DNA of 64,000 nt from Anaeramoeba ignava (lineage: Eukaryota; Metamonada; Anaeramoebidae), in NCBI GenBank assembly GCA_028826165.1, contig JAPDFW010000056.1:524501-588500 (forward strand), written 5' to 3'. Positions 47,441-60,440 of this stretch are shown piece by piece. A program made the translations under genes and the position numbers. The notes below the pieces were generated by a model. That model did no database searches, was not told the origin of the DNA, and saw only the letters and a program-made list of their open reading frames with translations. Numbering within the stretch: position 1 is the stretch's first letter; each line of letters starts with the position of its first letter.

Positions 47441-50398
47441 TTATTTCCAAAACTTTAATTTTGAGAAAAAATTTGTTTTCTTTTCAACATTTTCTGTTTT
47501 TTCATTTTCTTGTTTTCCTTTTATTTGATCTTTTTCTTTTTCTTTTTCTTTTTCTTTTGCAATAAGTTTGTTTTTGTTTCTTTCTTCTGATCTTTTTTTA
47601 TAAATATCAGATAAAATGGGTTTAAAATTAAAACCTAAAGTTGGAAAATCTTTTCTTACATTACAAAATGTACGAATTTTTTCCAAAATTTCTTGATGAA
47701 TTTGAAAACAATTTTGGATTTGATTTGGATCTAAATTATGATTACTTTTCTCGAATAAATGATTAAAAATTCTTCGATTTCTTCGAATTGTTATTAAAAC
47801 ATCCAAAATAGGATCAACAACAAGATTAATCTTATTATGTGGTTGACTAATTATTGTTGAAAAAAAATTCATAACATGTTCTAATATTGGTGAACCTGAA
47901 CGAATTGCAATTTTTGCAAGAGCTTTAATACATTCACATTTGATTTCCCAGTTATTAAATGATGAATTATGTTCTAATCTCATAATTGTTAGTTGAATTA
48001 ATTCATTTCTTCTTTGATATTCTTTTTGTGATTTATTATCTAATGAATCAAGTTCAACACCTGAAAGTTCATTAGCAAATTCTCCAAGAAACCAATAGCA
48101 TTCTGTTATTAAATCATTTGAATAATTGTTTATATATTCCAAATCAGAAGTTGAATCTGTAATTTCAAATAATTTCGCAAGAAGAATTTCATTATAAATT
48201 TTCATTTTAACAATTCTTTGGAAAGAAAGAAGAATCATATTTCCATTTTGGCTTTGATTTGAATTTTTAATTAATGTGGAAATTAAATCCAATCCAACAG
48301 GAACAAAATCTTTTGTAATGTTGATTCTTTCTTGGATTGTTTTAATCAAAAGGCCGATATGAACATGAGTAAATGTATTTTTCTTCAATTCTTTCATAAT
48401 AACTTCTTCAAGAATATGAAATTCATGAATTTTTTTATAGCTAAATATTTCTGTAAAAGCAATATTTTCATTTTCATCATTTTCATCATTTTCATCATTT
48501 TCATTATTTTCATTATTTTCATTATTTTTATTTGATTCTAAATCATTTATAGGAACTTGATATAATTTTACTAAACAACAAATAGCATGAATTTTAATTG
48601 TTGATGAAGATGCTAAATTTAAAATGCTTAAAATTTGTGTTCTTATTTTGTTGAAATGATTAAAATCAAGAATTCTTTTATCCCATTGATTCATTGATTT
48701 GTATATGTTATAAGCATCTAATAATAAAGATAAGCATCGAAAAGCTCCAATAAGAGTTGATTGAGAAATTTTATCAACATTTGCCATTACATCTTCATTT
48801 TTTTCAGGTTGTTTTTCACTTAAAATCTTTCCTTTTAAATATTCAATTTGATTTTTTTCCTTTTGTTTTTGTGTTTCAATTTTTTCCAATTCGAAATTAA
48901 AAGCAGAAACAATTTGAAGAATTTTATAAAGAATATAATCAGAAAGTTTGAGATATTTTGAATTTGTAATTTCTTTTGGATTTGAAATTTTAAAATCAAT
49001 AGGATCAATAATTTTATAATTCATATAACTCCAAGACAATTTTCCTGAAGAAAGTGTATTAATTGCTTGATAAAACAAAGAAATACTTGATAAATGATGC
49101 TTCAAATCTTTTTTGGGAGCATCTAATAATTGTCTTACTCCAAGTTGAGATGATTGTAGATTTAATCCCATATTCAAATTTGATGTGTTTTCAATTGATG
49201 AAATTAAAATGTTATATTTCAATATTAAAATGATTGTATTATAAAATTTCTGGAAATCTTCATTTGGAATTTCTTTTTTATATAAAGATATAATTGGCTT
49301 GATAACTCTTAAATATGAAATTTGAACATGAATACTTTGCATATTAATACATAATAATCTTGCAATTCTTGTTTCTTTATCTTCTGTTTTTTTGAATAAT
49401 AATTGTTGTGATTGATGTTGAAATGAAATATCATTTGGAAGAATTTGTAAAAGTGATTTCGCAACATCAACAGGTTTTTTTTGAGAATGTTGAATAAGAA
49501 GATTTAGAGCAATTCTAGCAGCTTCTTCATCTTCTGATTTTGAAAGTTCGATTAAAATCTTTTTTTTTTCAAATTAAAATTTAAATTAAAATTTATTATT
49601 ATTTTTATTATTTTTTACAGGAATAAGATGTATATTTGTTGGAAATCTAAGAAATGCAACTTTAAGACATGCTGTTTGAATATAAACTTGATCATCAATT
49701 TTGTTTGATTTTCTTGAAAATAATCCTTTTTTCTTTTGAATTTCTGTTTTATCTTTCTTTAAATTTTCAAATAAAAATTTCATAAACTTTTCTAAAAATC
49801 AAATAAAATTCAAAATTAAAATAAAATTTTTAAATTAAATTAAATTAAATTAAATTAAAAAAAACCTTTTAAAATTTTATCAGAAACACATTTTCCTAAA
49901 GTTTGAATAATTGAAATTTTATTTCCTAAATTTGGAGATGATAAATTTTCACTAAAATAATTAAAAATTTTCTTTTTTTTTTTTAAAAAAATTAAAAAAT
50001 TAAAAAATATTTTATTATTATTTTTATTATTTTTTACTTCAGAAAATTCATCATCTAATTGTCCAATCTTTTCTAATAAATCAAGAATTAAATGAAAAAT
50101 TGATTGATTTTGATAAATATCCAAAACTAAAAAAAGAAAAAAATTAATTTAAATTTATTATTTTTATTTTTAAAATTTTTTATTTTTTACTTTTAAGTAA
50201 TTCAGGAATAAAAGTTTCTAAATCTTGTTTTGGAATTTTAAATAATAATAATTCTTGTAAAGCTAATCTTAATTTAGTTGATTGTTTTTTTTCTGTATTT
50301 GCAAGAATTTGAAATATATTTTGTTGACAAGTTTGAATATTTATTGTTTTTGTTTTAAATTTTCTTGAATAAAGATGTTCATTATTTGTTATATCCAT
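47441..50398 (-). CDS. TPLATE-like adaptin (HEAT-repeat large subunit)
   Basis: Five exons (50398-50191, 50126-50038, 49971-49866, 49791-49619, 49558-47441) join in phase to 897 residues of helical HEAT-like repeats. It resembles the trunk of TPLATE, the beta-type large subunit of the TSET endocytic adaptor. Matching features are an N-terminal helical pair block, the segment ALNTLSSGKLSW-like INTLSSGKLSWSYMNYKIID, a YLKLSDYILYKILQIV helix, and ECYWFLGEFANELSGVELD followed by KCECIKALAKIAIR. An NENNENDEND insert lies at 48475-48535. No appendage domain follows; the C-terminus is KEKEKEKD-rich and ends FFSKLKFWK. Other adaptin-type HEAT proteins (AP-5, coatomer-like) are alternatives. It follows neurofibromin on the same strand, 310 bp from that gene's stop. 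Confidence 0.55.
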
Positions 50399-50708
50399 TT
50401 TTAATTATTTAAAAAAAAGAAAATGAGAAAAATGAAAAATGAAAAAAATGATTTTTTTATTTTTGGATTAAATTTTTGGATTAAAAAAAAAAAAGATAAT
50501 ACAGAATTTGAAATTAAAATTGAAATTAATTTAGAAATTAAAATTATATTTAAAATTAAAATTATATTTAAAATTAAAATTGAAATTGAAATTAAAATTA
50601 AAATTGAAATTATATTTGAAATTATATTTGAAATTAAAATTAAAATTGAAATTAATTTAGAAATAAAATTGAAATTATATTTGAAATTTAAAAATTTAGA
50701 AATTAAAT
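50399..50708. repeat. Spacer of GAAATTAAAATT repeats
   Basis: A 310-bp spacer between the neurofibromin stop and the adaptin-like start (both minus). From 50505 it is a GAAATTAAAATTGAAATT repeat with TATATTT variants. The adaptin-like promoter must lie here. No gene is seen. Confidence 0.6.
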
Positions 50709-53700
50709 TTAATTTTTGGAAACAACTTCAATAATATTAGATATCATTTTTCCTCTTTGTTCTCTATCATAACTAATTTCAGAAAATCCAATAAATTTAT
50801 GTAAATTCTTAAATCCAAGATTTGATAAAACTTCTGGTTTTTTTTCAAAATTTGATGATAAAAGAAAATCAGTTAATTTAAGAGCAGATTTTTGAACATG
50901 AATATTTTGAGTTTGAGATAAAATATTTAATAATTTAGGTAAAATAAGATGATGAACATTAGAAAAACTTTCAGGAAAAGAATCAATAGCAGTTACTAAA
51001 ACATCAAGAATAAATAGTTGATGTTGATCATATTCTGACTGAATTAACATTGTTGTGAATAAATAAACAGATAAATTGGAAGTGTTTTTGTCTTGATGAA
51101 CTAAATATCCAAAGAAAATTTGCTCCAATTCACCTTCCCATTCTAAATATCTTCCAAGTCTTGTTCTTAATTCTGTAATCTCTTTTGTAGTTAAAAAACT
51201 TGCTAATGCTCCTATATATGGTGTATTAGATGATGAAATCCCTGTCTTGCACGAAATATCAACAAGCACTCTAAATATGGATACAACTGTATCTCTTAAA
51301 TCATGCTCTACTCTTCCTGGTAATAATATACTTACAAGTCCATATGCAAATCCCATTTTGAAAATGATCCCCATTTTCTCTTCAAAAATTGATATTTGAT
51401 GATCCAATTCTTGGTTGTTCTTTCCTTTTTTCTATAAAAACATCCTCTATTGATTTATTCTGGAAAATATTTGCCTTTTCCAAAGTTGTTAAAATGCAAT
51501 AAAGTAACTCAATCGAAACTGAAAACAATCTTGGTTCTTCTAATTGAATCAAAGCAACTGTGACCCAAAACAAATCAAATCTCAATGAGGAATTTGTTTG
51601 CAATAATGGATACAAATGCGTTAAGCAAATTATGATTGAAATGAGCATTTTGGTTTCGTTTTCTGTTGTTTTTGCCTTGTTTAATAATGGATGCATATAA
51701 GTAAATATTTTCGCAATAAATGCATCGCTAATTTGAGATGAAGAAAGAACTCCTAAAACAACCATTGATCGTGGTTGTATCAATGAATTGGAAAATGCTG
51801 AGTATTCAGTCAATTCAAGCCATTTTCTATGCCATTCTTTTCCTAATTCTTTGGGATAATCATAATAACATTGAACAATTCTGAAAAATATTTGAGCAAC
51901 TTGTTCTGTGCTTTTGATTGTAATTGGTTCAAGATGATATTTTTCTTTATTTTGGTTTACATTTCGTGATTGAGCCTCAAAATCATCTTCAATATTTGAT
52001 GTGTTTTCTTGCAAATTTTCAATCAATAAATTACTTCCTGAATGTTTTTTTTCAAGTGTAACTTTTTCATCTCCTTCAATAAGTTTATCTTGTAATTTCT
52101 TGCTCAATTTCAATATTCCTGTTGTATTGATATTTGTTAAACCAGAACTAATTGCATTAAATCCTTTAAAAAGATCGTTAAATTTTGTGCTTCCTGATCC
52201 CATAAACAAAATATAAAATCTCAATTGAGTAACTTCATTCAGAATTGCATTTAATTTTGATTTGTTTTTTTCATCATTTGGAGGTAATTTTGTTGCTAAA
52301 GAATGAATAATGTTCACAAGTAAAAACAGTAAAGCAGATCTCATAAACAAAGAATCAGCTGAATAAGTCATTAAAATCATATGGAATAATCGAGGAAGAG
52401 TTGTTTTCAAACTGATAATATTTTCGAAACTAAGATATAATAGAAACCTTGTAACAATCAAAATTTCTCCCCATCGATTATAATCCTCAATCCTCTTATT
52501 CTCAATATTAATATCCTTACGGGATGCTGATGATATTCTTCTTAATAAATAATCACTTAATTTAACTGAAATTCGTTTTGGATCAAATGTTGCGATTGTA
52601 ACAATAATTTGCGCAATTATTTCAGATTCTTGAGTATCAATTCCATAAATAAGACTTTCTTCAATAAAAACATTAATAACAAGAAGATCCACAAGTTCCC
52701 AAACACTTGATATTTTTTTCCAAACATGAACTAAAATTGCTGGATAAAGTTTTTTTTGAGCAATCGTCATTTTGACAAGATTCATGATAATATCTCTTGC
52801 AAATTTATATCTTTCATCCTCTTGATTCATTTTGATTTTCTTTCTCTTCTTGATATCTTCATTCGGAGAATAAACAAATTCCTTAAGATTAGGAAACCAA
52901 GGTGCCATATATTCCAAACAAAGATATCTCTCATGCAAACTTGCCTTTTCAAAATATTTCAGGCATTCTCTAAGAAATTCAATTGTGAGTTGTTTTTCAT
53001 TTGCTGCAAGTTGTTTACTCAAATTAATAACAATAGATGTATGTGATTGAGGGATAAACAATCCTTTTGCTTCCATAAGTTGATTTTTAGCTGAGAAATT
53101 GAAGCTTTTACAAAGAAGTGTTGCCAGATTATAAGCTGATTTTCTAAGTGATTCATTATCATTTCCAAGATTAAGAAGCGCAATATTGAGAAGTGATCCT
53201 GGAACATCAGATGGTCGAACTTCAGAAAAAACTTCATTTTTTTGATTCCCTACTTTTTGTTGATGTTCAAATCGACTCTTTGTTTTTTGGATTGCTTGCA
53301 CAATCTCTTTTCTTGTTGTGCTTCTATATGTCAGATTTTTCTGTTCAGAATCTATTGTTAATTTGATCATAAATTGATCTGGTGTTTCTTGGAGAATCTG
53401 AACATCGTGAACATCTGTAATATTGATAATATCTGTTAAATTTGACATTTTATTAAATAGTGTTTCTTTTGTTTGAATGATTTGTAAATATTTATTTGAA
53501 ACATTGATGAAAATTTCTCTTTGTCTAAATTGTGAAACATGGAAAATTTGAGTAAATCTTGATTTAATTGTGGTTTCAATTTCAATAGTTTCAGAAGGTA
53601 ATTTCTGTTCCTTTTCTGAAATGATTCCAAATATTTGTGTTGGAAGATCAAATATTTGAATATTTTGAGATCGTGAATGAGGAATTACTTTGCTGAATCT

Positions 53701-56700
53701 TTTTGCTGATTTTTTAAATGCTGTTGTTGGTAAAATGAAGTATGCTTGTTTGAAACTTTCATTCCAAATATCAGGCCATTTGGAAAAGAATTGGGAAATC
53801 CATGTTTTGGGTATTTCGTGTTGAGGAGAAAACCAAGCACAATCAAAAACAACAACAAATGGTTTTGCTGCTCCTTTTGATAAATGCATCTCAAGATTTT
53901 TGAATATGTGATAACTAAAAAGCTCCATGTTTTCTGATTGAACAATTCTTCTTGTAATGAAATAGAAAACTAATTCTCCCTTTTTGGTTTTTCCATTTTG
54001 ATAGAAAACAGAATTATATTTAGATGTATCAAGTCCTTTCATTCTCAACATAAAATCTTTGAATTTCCTGTTTTTTTTCGTGTTTTCCAATGAAGATGTT
54101 GTTTCGCTGATGCTCTGTGTTGTTTTGTTACTTTCATTCTCTAATTCCTTCTTATCTTTTTTTTTCTTGTCTTGAGGTTTTCCAAGTTGTTGTAAAATGG
54201 AAAGAAATTGTTCTCCAACTTTTATCACTTCTGGATCTTTTTGACGTTTAAAATATATTGAGAATTTTTCCATATTTCTGTTTAAATGCGCATGCAATAA
54301 AGAAAGATCTTCCAATTCTTCATCTGAAAATTCAGTAACTTGAGCAATTGCTTCAGTTTCTTGTAAATTTTCCATTGAAGTAATTTCATTTCCAAATTTG
54401 CTTTGAACTTTACTTCTTGGAGAAGAAAGTCCAAATGATTTATTATCATCTTGTGATTTAGTTTTACTAGATAATGCCATTGATTTAAGTGAACCTGTTC
54501 GTTTAATATTAACTTCTACTTTCCCATCAATTTTTTTTGATTCTGTCATTTTAATAATAAATTTATCAAATTCTTCCTTTTTTGATTCAATAAAATTGTT
54601 TAATGGAAGCATATATTCTTCTTTTTTCCCAAACATTACTCCACTTGCAAGATTTTGAATTGTTTTTGCAATCAAAATTAATGCTCTTCTTACTTCAGGA
54701 GATACTCTTTCACTTACAACTTGTGAATTTTCTGGTGAAGTAATTGCAGGACAAATGAATCTCAAAAAGAAAAATCCAGCAACACAAACTCTAACATTTT
54801 CAGGAAATCTTTTCCCCACATCTTCTCTTAAATATCTTGATATTTCCAAAAACTCTTCAGGAATATATTCGATTGAATCTGAAATTTTCTCAAAAAATTG
54901 AATTGTGAAACTTTGTAAATTCTCCAAGTTTTGCTCCAATATTTCTCCTTCTTTCATAAGTGGTTGATTGATTTCAAATTTTTTCTTATTAACATTAATT
55001 TCATTGATTAAACTCTTCATCAAATCTTCAAACATCTTCTTCAAAAAATCTCTTCCAATAATTTGCGAATAAACTCCAAGCATTTTGCTTGCAAATGAAT
55101 TTCTTCTAAACAACATTTGGGGTTGATTTTGTGGAGTTGATTCCACTTCATGTTTAATAAAATAACGGAGTAAATGAAGAGTTGAACCGTTGATTTCATT
55201 TATTTTCACAATGAGTTTGGAAACAAGATCCATTTCAGTTACATCAGTAATTGAACAAACAGCTTTAGTGACAATAAGATTATCAGCAAGTAATAAATTA
55301 ACCATACTTTGATATTTATCTTCCAAAGTTTCTTTCAAACTTCCAAATTCTGTTCCTTGTTTGAGAATATTTGTTAAAACATCAATAAATGCTCCTCTTG
55401 ATTCAATATCATTGATATATCCCATTGGCAAAGCGTGTTTCAATCCCACATTCACATTGGCATGTATCATATTTGATATTGCCATGATTGTGTGTTGGGA
55501 TAATTTTCTTGCATCTTCACTAAATTCTTTCTCTTTTTGGAGTTGTGTTAACATTGATGAGAAAAATGAGAAGTATTGGAGAAATAATTGTGATCTTTGT
55601 TCCAATATTTGTTCTCCAGTAAGTTGTTCTCCAATCTCTCCTGTTCGAGGTTTTTGTAGAATTAGTCCGTAAAACAGTTTTTCAATTGCGCTCATCGATG
55701 TAATACTTAATTCTTTCCTCATTCTATCAATATCTTTTTGAGGATCTATATTTGGATCTTTTTGTTGTGACATTTGGATTGTATTTTGATTTGAATCTGT
55801 TTGTTGAATATTTGCTGTTGTTGATAGTTTTGTTGGTAAATTTGCACTTGTTTTTTGGGTGTTCATTTGCATTGTTTCTTGATTTGATTTTTCGTATTTA
55901 TCGCTTTTAATATCTAAATTATGATCAATTTTTGTTATTATTGATTGTGGATTTTGTTCTGTTATTATTTTTGGAGATTGAGAAATGTTTTTCAATTGAT
56001 CTTCTTTGGAATCTTGAATATTTTGATTATTTAAATCATCAACAACATTTATTGATAAAGAACGGTTTAATTTGTTTGGTGATTGAGCTTGTAATTGTGA
56101 ATCTGTTTTGGATAATTTTATTGGTAGTTTTTTGGAATCTTTTTGAATATCTGTTATCCATTCCATTATAATTTCAATCAATTTATTTCTAAATTCATTC
56201 TCATGACGGAAAAGAATAGAATCTCTTTTTTTGGTGATAACTTCAATTAATTGGCACATTTTGCTTTTAATTCTGAGAGATTTTGCATCAACAATGATAT
56301 GAGAAAGATAATTCATAATAGATAATATCAAATTTTCAAGATCCACTTCTGAAAGATCATCCAAATCAAGAGGTTGTTCCATAATATTTTTCATAATTGA
56401 GATTAATTGGTCATAAAACAAAGTAGATTCTTCACTAGAAGATTCAACATGACCATCTTTAGAGAAGTTTTCAGAGATTCTTTGGGTAATTTGAGCAAAA
56501 AATTGAGGATAAACAGAAGGAGACATTACTGATATTGGTTGAACAATAGTTTCCTTGATATATCCAACATCCGATACTGTTAATTTCAAGCATTTCTCAA
56601 TAAAAGAATCAATAATCATTTTTTGTTGTGAATCTTTTGGTTTTGTTGGATCATTTTCAGTTTCTTGTTTTGGATCATTTGGTTTTGGAATAAATTTTGC

Positions 56701-59700
56701 AACAGCAGCCAAACTACAAAGAAAACCTGAATAATTTTGCCATTCAAACTTGATTCTATTCATATCAGCATCACTGAACTCAAACGAAGAACTATTCCCA
56801 ATTTTGGTTTTTGATCTTGATTTGATTTGTTTTTTGGGTTGATTTTCAGAATTTTCTTCAAAAGTGTTATTTTGATGTCGGATAATAATTTTGGTTGATG
56901 TGATCCATCTATCATAAATTTCATTCCAGGCAGCTTTGTTTGCATTAGTAGCAATATCAATACGCCTGAATAAAGCTCTTATTCCTTTTTGTTGAGCTAT
57001 TTTACCTGTTGTTAATTGACCAACTTGAGCCAATCTTCGGTAATGAACATAAAGTGATGCGATTGTATTATTTTCATTTTTCAAATCGGATATTAATTTT
57101 GTTTCTTCACACAATTCATCAAAACACAAAGAAGCTTGTGAGCATATAACAGGATCAGAATTGCACAATAAAATCAACAATGCAATTTCCACTTTTGTGT
57201 TTGCATCTTGGTGTTTTGTCATGATATTTTTTTGGATGTTTGTTTGATAATTTTCAAATTCTTTTTTGTGGGAAATTAAAAATTCGTTTCTTTTTTTGAG
57301 AAGATAGTAAAGTAAATCCAAAAGTGATTGAATTTTTTCTTGTGTTATTTCAGGTGTATCAATGATTAATTTTCCAATTTGAGAAAAAACAACTGAAGAT
57401 GTTTCATAAAATGAATTCATAAGATCACGAGGGCACCATTTCTCAATATAAATTGGTTTGAATAATTCTTTTAATGCTTGATTTGCTGAATATGATATTT
57501 CACTACTTAGTGTATTGTCAAGACAACTTGTTATTCCTTCAAATAATTCAATAATTTCAATTCTTAAAGTATTTGGGTTTGATGTGAATTCAAACAAAAT
57601 GAATTCAGGATCTTGACAAAATAGATTGATAATTTCATTGATAGTTTCAATTTGTAATTGTGCTATTCCTATTTGTTCTTTTTCTTTTTTTTTAAGATTT
57701 TGTGTTTCAATAAATGCTGGTAATTGTTTTTCTCTTCCCAAATCAGTTTGAGTTTTTTGTAAATTTCTTAAATTTGCAAGATAATCTGAAAATATTTTTT
57801 TAATTGATGATGAAATTGAATATGTGACTTTAAACAATGGATTCCAAGGTAAAGGTTCTTCTTTAGCAATAAAAAGCAGAGTTTTTGCTAGAATTAATTT
57901 AAAAAGGATAGGAGCATCTTTATCAAGACAAACTTGGAAAAGGTCTTTTGGGTTAATTTTAAAAGAAGAAACCAATAATTGAACCAAAACATTTCTATCT
58001 GGATATGGACGTAAAGAGTCGAATAATTTTTTCTAATTTTCAAAAATCAATTAAAAATAAAAATTCAAAAATAAAAATAAAAATAAAAATTTAAAAATAA
58101 AAAAAATTTAAATAAAAATTCAATCAAAATAAAAATTAAAATCGGATAAAAATAAAAATTCAATTCAAAATAAAAATATATCGGATAAAATAAAAATTCA
58201 ATATTATCAATTTAAATTAAAATTCAATTAATATTAAATTAAAATCAATTAAAAATAAAAATTCAATTCAAAATAAAAATTCAATTCAAAATTAAAATTC
58301 AATTCAAAATTAAAATTCAATTCAAAATAAAAATTCAATTAATATAAAAATAAAATCGGATAAAAATTAAAATCAATTAAAAATTTGTTTCTTTTCTCTT
58401 TTTTTTGTAATTTTTACTTTTAAATCACTTTCTACATTTGGAACAATATATCTTAAAGCAGACATATCAGATTTAGAAACATAAGTTGAAGCTCTACATA
58501 AATCAACTAAACAAAATGCAGCTTTATCTGCTCTTTCACCTTTACCTCTAAATGTTGTTTGTAAAGTTTCAATAAATTGACCTTTTGGTGAAGTTGTAAA
58601 TTCTTTATTTGCTAATGCAATTTGAAGAAGAATATCTGGACAAAGCATAATAAGCATTGTTTGAACTGGCCAAAATTCATGACTTTTTTTCTTCATTGAA
58701 TTTCCCCATTTTCTAAAATAATCAAATAATACATCTGGATTTCCATCCATTGTTCTTTTTGATTGTGAAATTTCTGTAAATTGTAATGGATAATGATCAA
58801 TCCAAGACCAAATTGCTAAAATATTTTTATTTAATATTTATTTTTGTTAAATATTTATTTTGTTAAATATTTATTTTTTTAAATTAAATATTTATTTTAT
58901 TAAATATTTATTTTTGATAATATTTATTTTGGATAATATTTATTTTGTTAAATATTTATTTTGTTAAATATTTATTTTATTAAATATTTATTTTGGATAA
59001 TATTTATTTTGAATATTAAATATTTATTTTGTTAAATATTTATTTTGTTAAATATTTATTTTGTTAAATATTTATTTTGTTAAATATTTATTTTTATTTA
59101 AATATTTATTTTAAAATTTTTTTTTTAAATATTTTGTTAAATATTTATTTTGTTAAATATTTATTTTGTTAAATATTTATTTTATTAAATATTTATTTTG
59201 TTAAATATTTTATTAAATATTTATTTTATTAAATATTTATTTTTGTTTAAATATTTATTTTGTTAAATATTAAATATTTATTTTTAAATATTTATTTTAT
59301 TAAATATTTATTTTATTAAATATTTATTTTGGATAATATTTATTTTGATAATATTTATTTTGTTAAATATTTATTTTGGATAATATTTATTTTATTAAAT
59401 ATTTATTTTGGTTAAATATTTATTTTGGATAATATTTATTTTGTTAAATATTTATTTTATTAAATATTTATTTTTATTAAATTTTATTTAAATATTTATT
59501 TTATTAAATATTTATTTTATATTAAATATTTATTTTATTAAAATTTTGTTAAATGTTTTATTAAATATTTATTTTAGATATTTCGAAAAATATCAAAATT
59601 TACCATCTCTAAGACAAGTGGCAATTAATTCTCTATGTTGTTTTTTAAAATGTCCAAATGCTTGCTCCAATTTAAATAATAAATTAGATAATCTTTTTGA

Positions 59701-60440
59701 ATTATAATGTAAATATTTAATTAATTCAAGTTCTCTAAAATCAATTCTATCATCTCCAGATTTAATTGCAAGTAAAGCTTCAGTAACTCTTTTAAAAACA
59801 ACTTCATAATTTAAATGAGATAAAAATTCAACAATTTTTCCAATAGAACTTTCAAAATTTTGTTTATATAAAGTATGTTCTCTTTCAAAAAGAATTTGAC
59901 TAAGTAATTTAATTAAATTTGCAGCTAAAGAATCATTTAAAATTCTATGATTGTTTTTTGATTCATAATCTTCAATTTCTTTTTCTGTCTATTTTAATTT
60001 AAAAAAAAACACACAAAAGAAGAAAATTTTAAATTGAAAAATTTATTTTTTATTATTATTATTTTTTTTGCTTTTTTTTAATTTAAAATTTTTTAAATAA
60101 ATAAATAAATAAATACCATTTTAGAAGAATGAAAAAAAGATTGATATAAAACTTCTAAAACAATTAATATTGATTTTTCTATTCCATCAAAACGTGAATC
60201 TCCAGATAAAGCAATATTATGATTAATGTCTCGAAGTAAATCAGTTAATGCTTTAATAACTGCTTCAAGTCTTACTGTTGAAAATTTAATTAAAACTTCA
60301 TTTTCCATTGAAATATTTTTCTCAATAAATTCTTTTGGAATAAAAACACTTTGATTTTGTGTTGTATCAAATCTTTTATATGGTAATAATTTGGATATTC
60401 TTGTTGTTATTGTTGATAAAGTTTTTTCTTCTTTACTCAT
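50709..60440 (-). CDS. NF1: Neurofibromin-type RasGAP (one frame break)
   Basis: Four exons (60440-60117, 59988-59604, 58815-58418, 58032-50709) join in phase to about 2,810 residues, the size of animal neurofibromin. It accelerates GTP hydrolysis by Ras at the membrane. HEAT-like helices flank a central RasGAP domain at about 55200-54150. This has the arginine-finger motif FRRNSFASK near 55100, FFFLRFICPAITSP, and LMKEGEILEQNLENLQ-type helices. A Sec14-like module (SVFYQNGKTKKGELVFYFITRR) and a PH-like module follow at about 54060-53250. The C-terminal ARM region retains FAYGLVSILL, NTPYIGALASFL and GFKNLHKFIGF. The frame shifts by one base near 51400 (CCAAGAATTGGATC): one side reads EKRKEQPR, the other LDHQISIFEEKMG, matching contiguous family sequence. 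Intron 2 is repeat-filled; the others are shorter. It diverges from the SOD gene. Confidence 0.9.
58033..58417 (-). repeat. Neurofibromin intron 3, AAAATTCAATT repeats
   Basis: A 385-nt intron with AAAATAAAAATTCAATT repeats in plus orientation and scattered ATCGGATAAAA pieces. Less regular than the other long introns. Confidence 0.65.
58816..59603 (-). repeat. Neurofibromin intron 2 repeat AAATATTTATTTTGTT
   Basis: A 788-nt intron of AAATATTTATTTTGTT/ATT/GGAT units (about 17 bp, plus-strand orientation). It shares the AAATAAATATTTAA core with the NAXE intron when read on the gene strand. Acceptor ATTTTAG, donor GTAAAT. Confidence 0.85.

Noticed and set aside
51382-51407. Very short intron (GTTTTTATAG, 10 nt) to repair the neurofibromin frame
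   Set aside because: Far below plausible intron size, and its removal would delete the conserved VFIEKRKE segment.
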